DNA of 64,000 nt from Amia ocellicauda (taxonomy: Eukaryota; Chordata; Actinopteri; Amiiformes; Amiidae). How positions within the stretch are numbered: position 1 is the stretch's first letter; every line of letters starts with the position of its first letter. This document shows positions 53,611 to 64,000 of this stretch, piece after piece. Position numbers and translations under genes: made by a program. The stretch covers positions 50,594,329 through 50,658,328 of the forward strand of contig NC_089855.1 in NCBI RefSeq assembly GCF_036373705.1, read 5' to 3'. The notes under the pieces are model-generated. The model saw nothing but the letters and a program-made list of their open reading frames with translations, was not told where the DNA came from and ran no database searches.

Positions 53611-55519
53611 TGAGGATTAGCTCACGTGGTAGAGCGCTCGCTTAGCATTGTAGCGTTATGTTGGGTGTATTTGGATAAGAGCATTTGGGCTCTGAGCTGA
53701 AGCACTGATCTAAAGAAAACCTCTCCCCCCCAAAGTTATCAGATTCCCTTAGCTCATCAGCTTGGAACTGGTTTGCATCAAAGTGACAGTTTTGGGGAGG
53801 ATGGCACCAAGAAGAGGCCAAATAGTTTGGAATTCTGCTATGAGATGTCTGGAGAAAGGGGCCTGTAGGTGATAAAAACTCTTTGAAGTGGACGAGAGCC
53901 GAAATCCCGACATAGAGCTACGAACCCAGGCCAACCGGCATTTCCAAAAGATGGCATGGATTGACATCAGTCATAAATCAAGCCCCCCTCCAATAGGACA
54001 CTGGGGGCTGAAACCGAAATCCAATCTCAAAAACTCAAGAACCAATCACCTCTTGATCTGACAGACTGTAAGGAACAGCGGACAGTCTTTCTCGCTCTCT
54101 CTCACCTGAACCAGTAACTCGCTGCCACAGCTCAACCTGTAGCTCTGTTGCCAGAACCGGAACCAGAAACCAACTAAGTCTTTGCCGGCAACAGAAGAGT
54201 TAAACTGGGAGAAGGAGATTGAGCCGTACGAAGAATTCTTTTAAAGGACTTTATTAAATAAAGAACTTTACAGACTGCGCTGCCCGCCTGTGCCCACCTG
54301 ATCAGTGGAGTTTTACAGCTGGACAATTGACTAAGTCGACTGTATACGAAAGTGTCAGTCATTTAAATAGCTATTTGAGTCTTAAGAAACTTGACCCTTG
54401 GAACAAACACGGCCCTGCTTTCCTCAAAGACTTTGTCTTCAAATAAGTACGGTGAGAGACCCTGCTTGCCAAGAAGATTTTGTGCACAACCTTGGAGCCT
54501 TCAAACCAGTGGAAAATCTGTTTGGAAACGACTCTACTTTCGCGAAACCCCAACTTCCAGGTGTATCGACTGAGTGGAAGTTCTTGGACAAAGCCGAACC
54601 GGACTGCCTTTGTTCCAAACCACACGGACCTCGTGCCGTGTGCTGTTATCTGAGCCCGAAGCCAGAGAGGCCTCTCTGCGACGAAGTTCAGATAAGTTTA
54701 ACAGTTTGGAGTTCATGATTCATGACATTTGAGAAATCAATTAGAAATGTTAATCTGTTATTCATAACTCTAGAATGTGTAATATCATTTAGTTTTCTTA
54801 AATATAAATGTGTGTTGCATTAAACTGTTTTGTTGATAATTTTAGAAATAAAATCTGTCAATGCCGAGAAATATCTTCTCATTCCTGTTTAACTGTTTAG
54901 TCTGAAATTGACACAAGTTAATAGACATTAGATTATTGGTGGCTCTGCCTATCCTTAATCATTGAATAATAATCAGTTAAGGGAAATTGTGGTAACAAGT
55001 AATGATAGGATCTTTCTCGGCACCTAAACGTGAATGAGACTGATATATATATATAACGTGAAGTTACCTGACATAAATACTAACCTGCGTAGTTATTTAA
55101 TGTCTGACTAATAATACTAACGAGAGACTCACCTTCGTCTTACTAACCGGTATTGTAGTCAATGTGTTTATAACCTTTTTTGTTTAACGATTTGTGTTAT
55201 CATATGTGATCCCATGGTCTTTGATTTGGTCACGGAAGTGATTTGTCTTCGATTTGTTGATCTAGAGTTGAATTGTAATTAGTTTTTCCCTTTTGTATAA
55301 TTAGTGTAGTGCTACATTTAGTCTTTGTTTTGAATACATTTGACAATTTATATCTTTGGAATTGGTGTCTGCGTCCAATTATTACAGAAATTGAGTTCTA
55401 CAAGATTCCAGGATTCGTGATAAGGTGATACTCTAAATTCACTTCTTTAATTGAAATGTATAAGTGTACCTTACGCTACAGCATGCGAGAGGCAGCGGGA
55501 TCGATGCCCGCATTCTCCA
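53611..55519 (+). pseudogene. tRNA-Ala(AGC) split by insertion, unit 7
   Basis: 5' half 53611-53648, of the T8 type; 3' half 55481-55519. Confidence 0.85.
53649..55480 (+). mobile_element. Solo-LTR-like element, unit 7
   Basis: 1,832 bases, both tips and GCAT flanks present. Confidence 0.55.
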
Positions 55520-56533
55520 AGGCCTCAGGCGCTCGTGCCCCGGTTTCGGGGGAGAGTCGCTCACTTTTCTTGCCGCAGACACAGGCGCAAGGCATTGCCT
55601 GTTTGCCGTAAGGTTATCAGACACAACGCGCCGGCGACGGCTGCAGCATTAGCACGCCGGCTGGCCCTTCCGAAGTTCCCCAAAAACGACCGAGATGCCG
55701 CTTCGACGTCGTAACCCCAGGAACGACCGCAAAGGCACTCCAACCCTCAATCTTCCGATCCGAAGTCAGACCGAAGAGACTGTATGATGTTTTAGATTAA
55801 AGATAGTATGCAGACCGAGCAAGTTAGATTTATCGAGCTAGCAAACAGCCATTGAGGCACCTGTTCGGGACGTACCCTGTAGAAATTCCTGTCAACGATA
55901 AAAGGATCAAACGGTGGAGACAAAGCCCGCAGGATGTTTGTCAAAACTCTGTTTGTGGACTGAATGGCTTTCCCAGATTGGCAGGGACTGTTTTTGGTAT
56001 TGACTGAGGGACAGTTGTAAAAGACAACCTCTCACCGGACCTCTGGCATACACCAAAGAAAGCCACCTCACCTCTCCCCCGGATCTCACAAAACACAATC
56101 CCCCCCGCCCCGAGGGAAGACAGACCGCAATCGGACTCGGGCTTGCACCTTTTGATTGGATGAACGGCCGCAAACATTCTATGTCATTTTCTTTTAAAGC
56201 TTCACTCGTGCTTGTAAAAAACCGAGGTCTCACTGAAAGAATGCCCTGACGTGGTTGCTTCCAAGCTAGCTGGTTTACAAAGTTCCTTTTCGCTTTAACG
56301 ATGATTTCCAAGAAGGGAAATAATCTATCTGTAATCTGTCAACACAGGCACCTTCTTCTCCGTTAAGCCACGCGGTCACCACCAGGAAGATGAACGCACC
56401 AGGCTGACCCGGAGTTTTCGCCAATTCGTCTCCAAGCCTCCCAAGAGGGAACATAAACAGGCCTTATTCGCAGACACAGGCCCTCACGCAGGTAGACCAC
56501 CGCTTCACCGCCGCTGCCCCTGCCAAGGGCCCC

Positions 56534-56605
56534 AGGTCCCACCGAGACTTGAACTCGGATCGCTGGATTCAGAGTCCAGAGTGCTAACCATTACACCATG
56601 GAACC
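56534..56605 (-). tRNA. tRNA-Gln(CTG), unit 8
   Basis: T11 type with fully paired T stem, canonical D arm and anticodon CTG. One of the best-preserved Gln copies. Confidence 0.96.
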
Positions 56606-56740
56606 AAGCCCGCTGCCCACCTCTTGCCCGTGACGAAAGTTTCTGCTCTACGCACACGTCTCGCTCTGTCGCACGGCCAAGTCCAGAGTGAGCCAAGTTG
56701 CGCCCAGAGTGCTGCGTGTGGCGGGTCACTTCCGGAGCCG

Positions 56741-56812
56741 TCTCTGGTGGTCTAGTGGTCAGGATTCGGCGCTCTCACTGCCGCGGCCCGGGTTCGATTC
56801 CCGGTCAGGGAA
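56741..56812 (+). tRNA. tRNA-Glu(CTC), unit 8
   Basis: Two changes from the main type each turn a G-C pair into G-U: acceptor position 3 (TCTCTGG) and anticodon-stem position 39. The fold is kept. Anticodon CTC. Confidence 0.92.
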
Positions 56813-57136
56813 GGTGGATTTGTTGCTCTTCCACTAGGACCTGTGTGGTGCATTTTCTCTCTCTCTATCTGTGATTAAATCCTTACTTATATACATATGT
56901 CCATGAACGTTTCTGGAGCTCATTGTACATCACATCACACGACGGGCCGTGATCTTTTCGGTCACTTTGAAAGTTTTGCTCATGACAATCCTTTTCTATT
57001 GCGGCACGATGGCTGCCACCGAGGAAGGAAAGTCGTCCGCAGTTGCCTGCAAGCTTGCCTGAAGCGCAGGAAAGGACTTACTCGCGACGTGCCACTTAAA
57101 GACTGAAGAAGTGGGGGTCGGCCTCACCGAGAGCCC

Positions 57137-59043
57137 TGAGGATTAGCTCACGTGGTAGAGCGCTCGCTTAGCATTATAGCGTTATGTTGGGTGTATTTGG
57201 ATAAGAGCATTTGGGCTCTGAGCTGAAGCACTGATCTAAAGAAAACCTCTCCCCCCCAAAGTTATCAGATTCCCTTAGCTCATCAGCTTGGAAGTGGTTT
57301 GCATCAAAGTGACAGTTTTGGGGAGGATGGCACCAAGAAGAGGCCAAATAGTTTGGAATTCTGCTATGAGATGTCTGGAGAAAGGGGCCTGTAGGTGATA
57401 AAAACTCTTTGAAGTGGACGAGAGCCGAAATCCCGACATAGAGCTACGAACCCAGGCCAACCGGCATTTCCAAAAGATGGCATGGATTGACATCAGTCAT
57501 AAATCAAGCCCCCCTCCAATAGGACACTGGGGGCTGAAACCGAAATCCAATCTCAAAAACTCAAGAACAAATCACCTCTTGATCTGACAGACTATAAGGA
57601 ACAGCGGACAGTCTTTCTCGCTCTCTCTCACCTGAACCAGTAACTCGCTGCCACAGCTCAACCTGTAGCTCTGTTGCCAGAACCGGAACCAGAAACCAAC
57701 TAAGTCTTTGCCGGCAACAGAAGAGTTAAACTGGGAGAAGGAGATTGAGCCGTACGAAGAATTCTTTTAAAGGACTTTATTAAATAAAGAACTTTACAGA
57801 CTGCGCTGCCCGCCTGTGCCCACCTGATCAGTGGAGTTTTACAGCTGGACAATTGACTAAGTCGACTGTATACGAAAGTGTCAGTCATTTAAATAGCTAT
57901 TTGAGTCTTAAGAAACTTGACCCTTGGAACAAACACGGCCCTGCTTTCCTCAAAGACTTTGTCTCCAAATAAGTATGGTGAGAGACCCTGCTTGCCAAGA
58001 AGATTTTGTGCACAACCTTGGAGCCTTCAAACCAGTGGAAAATCTGTTTGGAAACGACTCTACTTTCGCGAAACCCCAACTTCCAGGTGTATCGACTGAG
58101 TGGAAGTTCTTGGACAAAGCCGAACCGGACTGCCTTTGTTCCAAACCACACGGACCTCGTGCCGTGTGCTGTTATCTGAGCCCGAAGCCAGAGAGGCCTC
58201 TCTGCGACGAAGTTCAGATAAGTTTAACAGTTTGGAGTTCATGATTCATGACATTTGAGAAATCAATTAGAAATGTTAATCTGTGATTCATAACTCTAGA
58301 ATGTGTAATATCATTTAGTTTTCTTAAATATAAATGTGTGTTGCAATAAACTGTTTTGTTGATAATTTTAGAAATAAAATCTGTCAACGCCGAGAAATAT
58401 CTTCTCATTCCTGTTTAACTGTTTAGTCTGAAATTGACACAAGTTAATAGACATTAGATTATTGGTGGCTCTGCCTATCCTTAATCATTGAATAATAATC
58501 AGTTAAGAGAAATTGTGGTAACAAGTAATGATAGGATCTTTCTCGGCACCTAAACGTGAATGAGACTGATATATATATAACGAGAAGTTACCTGACATAA
58601 ATACTAACCTGCGTAGTTATTTAATGTATGACTAATAATACTAACGAGAGACTCACCTTCGTCTTACTAACCGGTATTGTAGTCAATGTGTTTATAACCT
58701 TTTTTGTTTAACGATTTGTGTTATCATATGTGATCCCATGGTCTTTGATTTGGTCACGGAAGTGATTTGTCTTCGATTTGTTGATCTAGAGTTGAATTGT
58801 AATTCGTTTTTCCCTTTTGTATAATTAGTGTAGTGCTACATTTAGTCTTTGTTTTGAATACATTTGACAATTTATATCTTTGGAATTGGTGTCTGCGTCC
58901 AATTATTACAGAAATTGAGTTCTACAAGATTCCAGGATTCGTGATAAGGTGATACTATAAATTCACTTCTTTAATTGAAATGTATAAGTGTACCTTACGC
59001 TACAGCATGCGAGAGGCAGCGGGATCGATGCCTGCATTCTCCA
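57137..59043 (+). pseudogene. tRNA-Ala(AGC) split by insertion, unit 8
   Basis: 5' half 57137-57174, of the T8 type; 3' half 59005-59043, which has a T-stem change (ATGCCTGC). Confidence 0.83.
57175..59004 (+). mobile_element. Solo-LTR-like element, unit 8
   Basis: 1,830 bases. The left tip reads TATAGCG where others have TGTAGCG. Confidence 0.53.
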
Positions 59044-60068
59044 AGGCCTCAGGCGCTCGTGCCCCGGTTTCGGGGGAGAGTCGCTCACTTTTCTTGCCGC
59101 AGACACAGGCGCAAGGCATTGCCTGTTTGCCGTAAGGTTATCAGACACAACGCGCCGGCGACGGCTGCAGCATTAGCACGCCGGCTGGCCCTTCCGAAGT
59201 TCCCCAAAAACGACCGAGATGCCGCTTCGACGTCGTAACCCCAGGAACGACCGCAAAGGCACTCCAACCCTCAATCTTCCGATCCGAAGTCAGACCGAAG
59301 AGACTGTATGATGTTTTAGATTAAAGATAGTATGCAGACCGAGCAAGTTAGATTTATCGAGCTAGCAAACAGCCATTGAGGCACCTGTTCGGGACGTACC
59401 CTGTAGAAATTCCTGTCAACGATAAAAGGATCAAACGGTGGAGAAAAAGCCCGCAGGATGTTTGTCAAAACTCTGTTTGTGGACTGAATGGCTTTCCCAG
59501 ATTGGCAGGGACTGTTTTTGGTATTGACTGAGGGACAGTTGTAAAAGACAACCTCTCACCGGACCTCTGGCATACACCAAAGAAAGCCACCTCACCTCTC
59601 CCCCGGATCTCACGAAACACAATCCCCCCCGCCCCCAGGGAAGACAGACCGCAATCGGACTCGGGCTTGCACCTTTTGATTGGATGAACGGCCGCAAACA
59701 TTCTATGTCATTTTCTTTTAAAGCTTCACTCGTGCTTGTAAAAAACCGAGGTCTCACTGAAAGAATGCCCTGACGTGGTTGCTTCCAAGCTAGCTGGTTT
59801 ACAAAGTTCCTTTTCGCTTTAACGATGATTTCCAAGAAGGGAAATAATCTATCTGTAATCTGTCAACAGAGGCACCTTCTTCTCCGTTAAGCCACGCGGT
59901 CACCACCAGGAAGATGAACGCACCAGGCCGACCCGGAGTTTTCGCCAATTCGTCTCCAAGCCTCCCAAGAGGGAACATAAACAGGCCTTATTCGCAGACA
60001 CAGGCCCTCACGCAGGGAGACCACCGCTGCACCGCCGCTGCACCGCCGCTGCCCCTGCCAAGGGCCCC

Positions 60069-60139
60069 AGGTTCCACTTGACTTGAACTCGGATCGCTGG
60101 ATTCAGGGTCCAGAGTGCTAACCATTACACCATGGAACC
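60069..60139 (-). pseudogene. tRNA-Gln copy, decayed, unit 9
   Basis: 71 bases, one short. The T stem and B box region are disturbed (minus strand ...TTCAAGTCAAGTGG...). Position 33, nearly always U, is C (loop CCCTGAA). The acceptor stem and CTG anticodon remain. Unlikely to give a stable tRNA. The spacer just before it also has a duplicated GCACCGCC segment. Confidence 0.8.
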
Positions 60140-60274
60140 AAGCCCGCTGCCCAACTCTTGCCCGTGATGAAGGTTTGTGTTCTACGCACACGTCTCGCTC
60201 TGTCGCACGGCCAAGTCCAGAGTGAGCCAAGTTGCGCCCAGAGTGCTGCGTGTGGCGGGTCACTTCCGGAGCCG

Positions 60275-60346
60275 TCCCTGGTGGACTAGTGGTCAGGATT
60301 CGACGCTCTCACCGCCGCGGCCCGGGTTCGATTCCCGGTCAGGGAA
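60275..60346 (+). tRNA. tRNA-Glu(CTC), unit 9, partly decayed
   Basis: Position 11 is A (TGGACTAGTGG), breaking the A-box pyrimidine and a D-stem pair. The anticodon stem has an A-C mismatch at 29-41. Anticodon CTC is intact. Confidence 0.8.
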
Positions 60347-60669
60347 GGTGGATCTGTTGCTCTTCCCCTAGGACCTGTGTGGTGCATTTTCTCTCTCTCT
60401 ATCTGTGATTAAATCCTTACTTATATACATATGTCCATGAACGTTTCTGGAGCTCATGTACATCACATCAAACGACGGGCCGTGATCTTTTCGGTCACTT
60501 TGAAAGTTTTGCTCATGACAATCCTTTTCTATTGCGGCACGATGGCTGCCACCGAGGAAGGAAAGTCGTCCGCAGTTGGCTGCAAGCTTGCCTGAAGCGC
60601 AGGAAAGGACTTACTCGCGACGTGCCACTTAAAGACTGAAGAAGTGGGGGTCGGCCTCACCGAGAGCCC

Positions 60670-62578
60670 TGAGGATTAGCTCACGTGGTAGAGCGCTCAC
60701 TTAGCATTGTAGCGTTATGTTGGGTGTATTTGGATAAGAGCATTTGGGCTCTGAGCTGAAGCACTGATCTAAAGAAAACCTCTCCCCCCGAAAGTTATCA
60801 GATTCCCTTAGCTCATCAGCTTGGAAGTGGTTTGCATCAAAGTGACAGTTTTGGGGAGGATGGCACCAAGAAGAGGCCAAATAGTTTGGAATTCTGCTAT
60901 GAGATGTCTGGAGAAAGGGGCCTGTAGGTGATAAAAACTCTTTGAAGTGGACGAGAGCCGAAATCCCGACATAGAGCTACGAACCCAGGCCAACCGGCAT
61001 TTCCAAAAGATGGCATGGATTGACATCAGTCATAAATCAAGCCCCCCTCCAATAGGACACTGGGGGCTGAAACCGAAATCCAATCTCAAAAACTCAAGAA
61101 CCAATCACCTCTTGATCTGACAGACTATAAGGAACAGCGGACAGTCTTTCTCACTCTCTCTCACCTGAACCAGTAACTCACTGCCACAGCTCAACCTGTA
61201 GCTCTGTTGCCAGAACCGGAACCAGAAACCAACTAAGTCTTTGCCGGCAACAGAAGAGTTAAACTGGGAGAAGGAGATTGAGCCGTACGAAGAATTCTTT
61301 TAAAGGACTTTATTAAATAAAGAACTTTACAGACTGCGCTGCCCGCCTGTGCCCACCTGATCAGTGGAGTTTTACAGCTGGACAATTGACTAAGTCGACT
61401 GTATACGAAAGTGTCAGTCATTTAAATAGCTATTTGAGTCTTAAGAAACTTGACCCTTGGAACAAACACGGCCCTGCTTTCCTCAAAGACTTTGTCTTCA
61501 AATAAGTACGGTGAGAGACCCTGCTTGCCAAGAAGATTTTGTGCACAACCTTGGAGCCTTCAAACCAGTGGATAATCTGTTTGGAAACGACTCTACTTTC
61601 GCGAAACCCCAACTTCCAGGTGTATCGACAGAGTGGAAGTTCTTGGACAAAGCCGAACCGGACTAACTTTGTTCCAAACCACACGGACCTCGTGCCGTGT
61701 GCTGTTATCTGAGCCCGAAGCCAGAGAGGCCTCTCTGTGACGAAGTTCAGATAAGTTTAACAGTTTGGAGTTCATGATTCATGACATTTGAGAAATCAAT
61801 TAGAAATGTTAATCTGTGATTCATAACTCTAGAATGTGTAATATCATTTAGTTTTCTTAAATATAAATGTGTGTTGCATTAAACTGTTTTGTTGATAATT
61901 TTAGAAATAAAATCTGTCAACGCCGAGAAATATCTTCTCATTCCTGTTTAACTGTTTAGTCTGAAATTGACACAAGTTAATAGACATTAGATTATTGGTG
62001 GCCCTGCCTATCCTTAATCATTGAATAATAATCAGTTAAGGGAAATTGTGGTAACAAGTAATGATAGGATCTTTCTCGGCACCTAAACGTGAATGAGACT
62101 GATATATATATATAACGAGAAGTTACCTGACATAAATACTAACCTGCGTAGTTATTTAATGTCTGACTAATAATACTAACGAGAGACTCACCTTCGTCTT
62201 ACTAACCGGTATTGTAGTCAATGTGTTTATAACCTTTTTTGTTTAACGATTTGTGTTATCATATGTGATCCCAAGGTCTTTGATTTGGTCACGGAAGTGA
62301 TTTGTCATCGATTTGTTGATCTAGAGTTGAATTGTAATTCGTTTTTCCCTTTTGTATAATTAGTGTAGTGCTACATTTAGTCTTTGTTTTGAATACATTT
62401 GACAATTTATATCTTTGGAATTGGTGTCTGCGTCCAATTATTACAGAAATTGAGTTCTACAAGATTCCAGGATTCGTGATAAGGTGATACTATAAATTCA
62501 CTTCTTTAATTGAAATGTATAAGTGTACCTTACGCTACAGCATGCGAGAGGCAGCGGGATCGATGCCCGCATTCTCCA
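60670..62578 (+). pseudogene. tRNA-Ala(AGC) split by insertion, unit 9
   Basis: 5' half 60670-60707, with CTCAC in place of CTCGC in the anticodon stem; 3' half 62540-62578. Confidence 0.83.
60708..62539 (+). mobile_element. Solo-LTR-like element, unit 9
   Basis: 1,832 bases, tips and GCAT flanks intact. Confidence 0.55.
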
Positions 62579-63592
62579 AGGCCTCAGGCGCTCGTGCCCC
62601 GGATTCGGGGGAGAGTCGCTCACTTTTCTTGCCGCAGACACAGGCGCAAGGCATTGCCTGTTTGCCGTAAGCTTCTCAGACACAACGCGCCCGCGACGGC
62701 TGCAGCATTAGCACGCCGGCTGGCCCTTCCGAAGTTCCCCAAAAACGACCGAGATGCTGCTTCGATGTCGTAACCCCAGGAACGACCGCAAAGGCACTCC
62801 AACCCTCAATCTTTCGATCCGAAGTCAGACCGAAGAGACTGTATGATGTTTTAGATTAAAGATAGTATGCAGACCGAGCAAGTTAGATTTATCGAGCTAG
62901 CAAACAGCCATTGAGGCACCTGTTCGGGACGTACCCTGTAGAAATTCCTGTCAACGATAAAAGGATCAAACGGTGGAGAAAAAGCCCGCAGGATGTTTGT
63001 CAAAACTCTGTTTGTGGACTGAATGGCTTTCCCAGATTGGCAGGGACTGTTTTTGGTATTGACTGAGGGACAGTTGTAAAAGACAACCTCTCACCAGACC
63101 TCTGGCATACACCAAAGAAAGCCACCTCACCTCTCCCCCGGATCTCACAAAACACAATCCCCCCCGCCCCCAGGGAAGACAGACCGCAATCGGACTCGGG
63201 CTTGCACCTTTTGATTGGATGAACGGCCGCAAACATTCTATGTCATTTTCTTTTAAAGCTTCACTCGTGCTTGTAAAAAACCGAGGTCTCACTGAAAGAA
63301 TGCCCTGACGTGGTTGCTTCCAAGCTAGCTGGTTTACAAAGTTCCTTTTCGCTTTAACGATGATTTCTAAGAAGGGAAATAATCTATCTGTAATCTGTCA
63401 ACACAGGCACCTTCTTCTCCGTTAAGCCACGCGGTCACCACCAGGAAGATGAACGCACCAGGCCGACCCGGAGTTTTCGCCAATTCGTCTCCAAGCCTCC
63501 CAAGAGGGAACATAAACAGGCCTTATTTGCAGACACAGGCCCTCACGCAGGGAGACCACCGCTCCACCGCCGCTGCCCCTGCCAAGGGCCCC

Positions 63593-63664
63593 AGGTCCCA
63601 CCAAGACTTGAACTCGGATCGCTGGATTCAGAGTCCAGAGTGCTAACCATTACACCATGGAACC
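63593..63664 (-). tRNA. tRNA-Gln(CTG), unit 10
   Basis: T11 type. One T-stem pair is G-U (CCGAG/CTTGG). Anticodon CTG. Confidence 0.93.
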
Positions 63665-63799
63665 AAGCCAGCTGCCCACCTCTTGCCCGTGACGAAGGTT
63701 TCTGCTCTACGCACACGTCTCGCTCTGTCGCACGGCCAAGTCCAGAGTGAGCCAAGTTGCGCCCAGAGTGCAGCGTGTGGCGGGTCACTTCCGGAGCCG

Positions 63800-63871
63800 T
63801 CCCTGGTGGTCTAGTGGTCAGGATTCGGCGCTCTCACCGCCGCGGCCCGGGTTCGATTCCCGGTCAGGGAA
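63800..63871 (+). tRNA. tRNA-Glu(CTC), unit 10
   Basis: Same as the unit 1 gene in all stems and loops. The window ends 129 bases downstream, before the unit's tRNA-Ala 5' half. Confidence 0.97.
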
Positions 63872-64000
63872 GGTGGATCTGTTGCTCTTCCACTAGGAAC
63901 TGTGTGGTGCATTTTCTCTCTCTCTATCTGTGATTAAATCCTTACTTATGTACATATGTCCATGAACGTTTCTGGAGCTCATGTAAATCAAATCACACGA

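Larger units (their letters stand above)
1..64000 (+). repeat. Tandem array of ~3.52 kb tRNA-bearing units
   Basis: Units are counted here from the first base of each tRNA-Ala 3' half. Unit 1 is 61-3576, unit 2 is 3577-7100, unit 3 is 7101-10623, unit 4 is 10624-29215 (interrupted by element A), unit 5 is 29216-32733, unit 6 is 32734-36259, unit 7 is 36260-55480 (interrupted by element B), unit 8 is 55481-59004, unit 9 is 59005-62539, and unit 10 starts at 62540 and runs off the window. Uninterrupted periods are 3516, 3524, 3523, 3518, 3526, 3524 and 3535 bases. Units differ from each other by roughly 1-2% with few indels, so the array is being homogenised or is young. All units point the same way. 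The array extends past both window edges. Confidence 0.97.

Noticed and set aside
1-64000. CRISPR array, bacterial operon or phage origin
   Set aside because: Repeats are kilobases long, tRNA genes are eukaryotic with split A/B boxes and no encoded CCA, and the elements show splice signals and AATAAA polyadenylation motifs.
1-64000. The array as an assembly artefact
   Set aside because: Units differ by scattered substitutions and small indels and carry different tRNA alleles, which a mere copy error would not give. Order and copy number still need long reads.

Overview
The window looks like vertebrate nuclear DNA, most likely from a fish or another cold-blooded vertebrate. The tRNA genes are nearly letter-for-letter vertebrate tRNA-Gln(CTG), tRNA-Glu(CTC) and tRNA-Ala(AGC). 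The two large inserted elements are of the Maverick/Polinton (adintovirus) type common in such genomes. The species itself cannot be read from the sequence.

The base of the window is a head-to-tail tandem array with a period of about 3.52 kb. Ten units are wholly or partly present. Each unit holds, in order: the 3' half of a tRNA-Ala gene, about 1 kb of spacer with no recognised gene, a tRNA-Gln on the minus strand, a tRNA-Glu on the plus strand, about 320 bases of spacer, the 5' half of a tRNA-Ala gene, and a 1.83 kb inserted element with TG...CA ends. That element looks like a solo LTR (a non-autonomous Ginger-like element is the alternative). It sits at the 3' edge of the tRNA-Ala anticodon loop and has duplicated four bases (GCAT). 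Every Ala gene in the array is split in the same way, so the insertion came before the amplification. Most Gln and Glu genes look usable. A few have decayed, and one Gln gene carries a Lys-type CTT anticodon.

Two units also carry a Polinton/adintovirus copy: A (11989-27022, 15.0 kb) and B (37618-53314, 15.7 kb). Both lie at the same site, 33 bases past the tRNA-Glu, in the same orientation, with 6-bp target duplications and inverted terminal repeats of up to 181 bp. The plus-strand half of each encodes three accessory proteins (one probably myristoylated and Bcl-2-like), an integrase with a chromodomain, minor capsid, basic core protein, major capsid and an adenain-like protease. The minus-strand half encodes a protein-primed family B DNA polymerase, an A32/FtsK-type packaging ATPase, a basic membrane-active-looking virion protein, a 67-codon protein and what looks like a six-exon spliced gene for a nuclear, Pro/Ser-rich protein. 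The two halves converge on a shared polyadenylation region. Both copies are treated here as fossils. A is nearly whole, with about one or two breaks. B is clearly broken, with about five or more. They differ from each other by only about 0.3-0.4% where compared, which is less than the 1-1.5% seen between the array units around them.

The three points most worth a second look are the spliced gene in the element's right arm, the shared landing site inside a tRNA array together with the odd divergence pattern, and the split tRNA-Ala genes.
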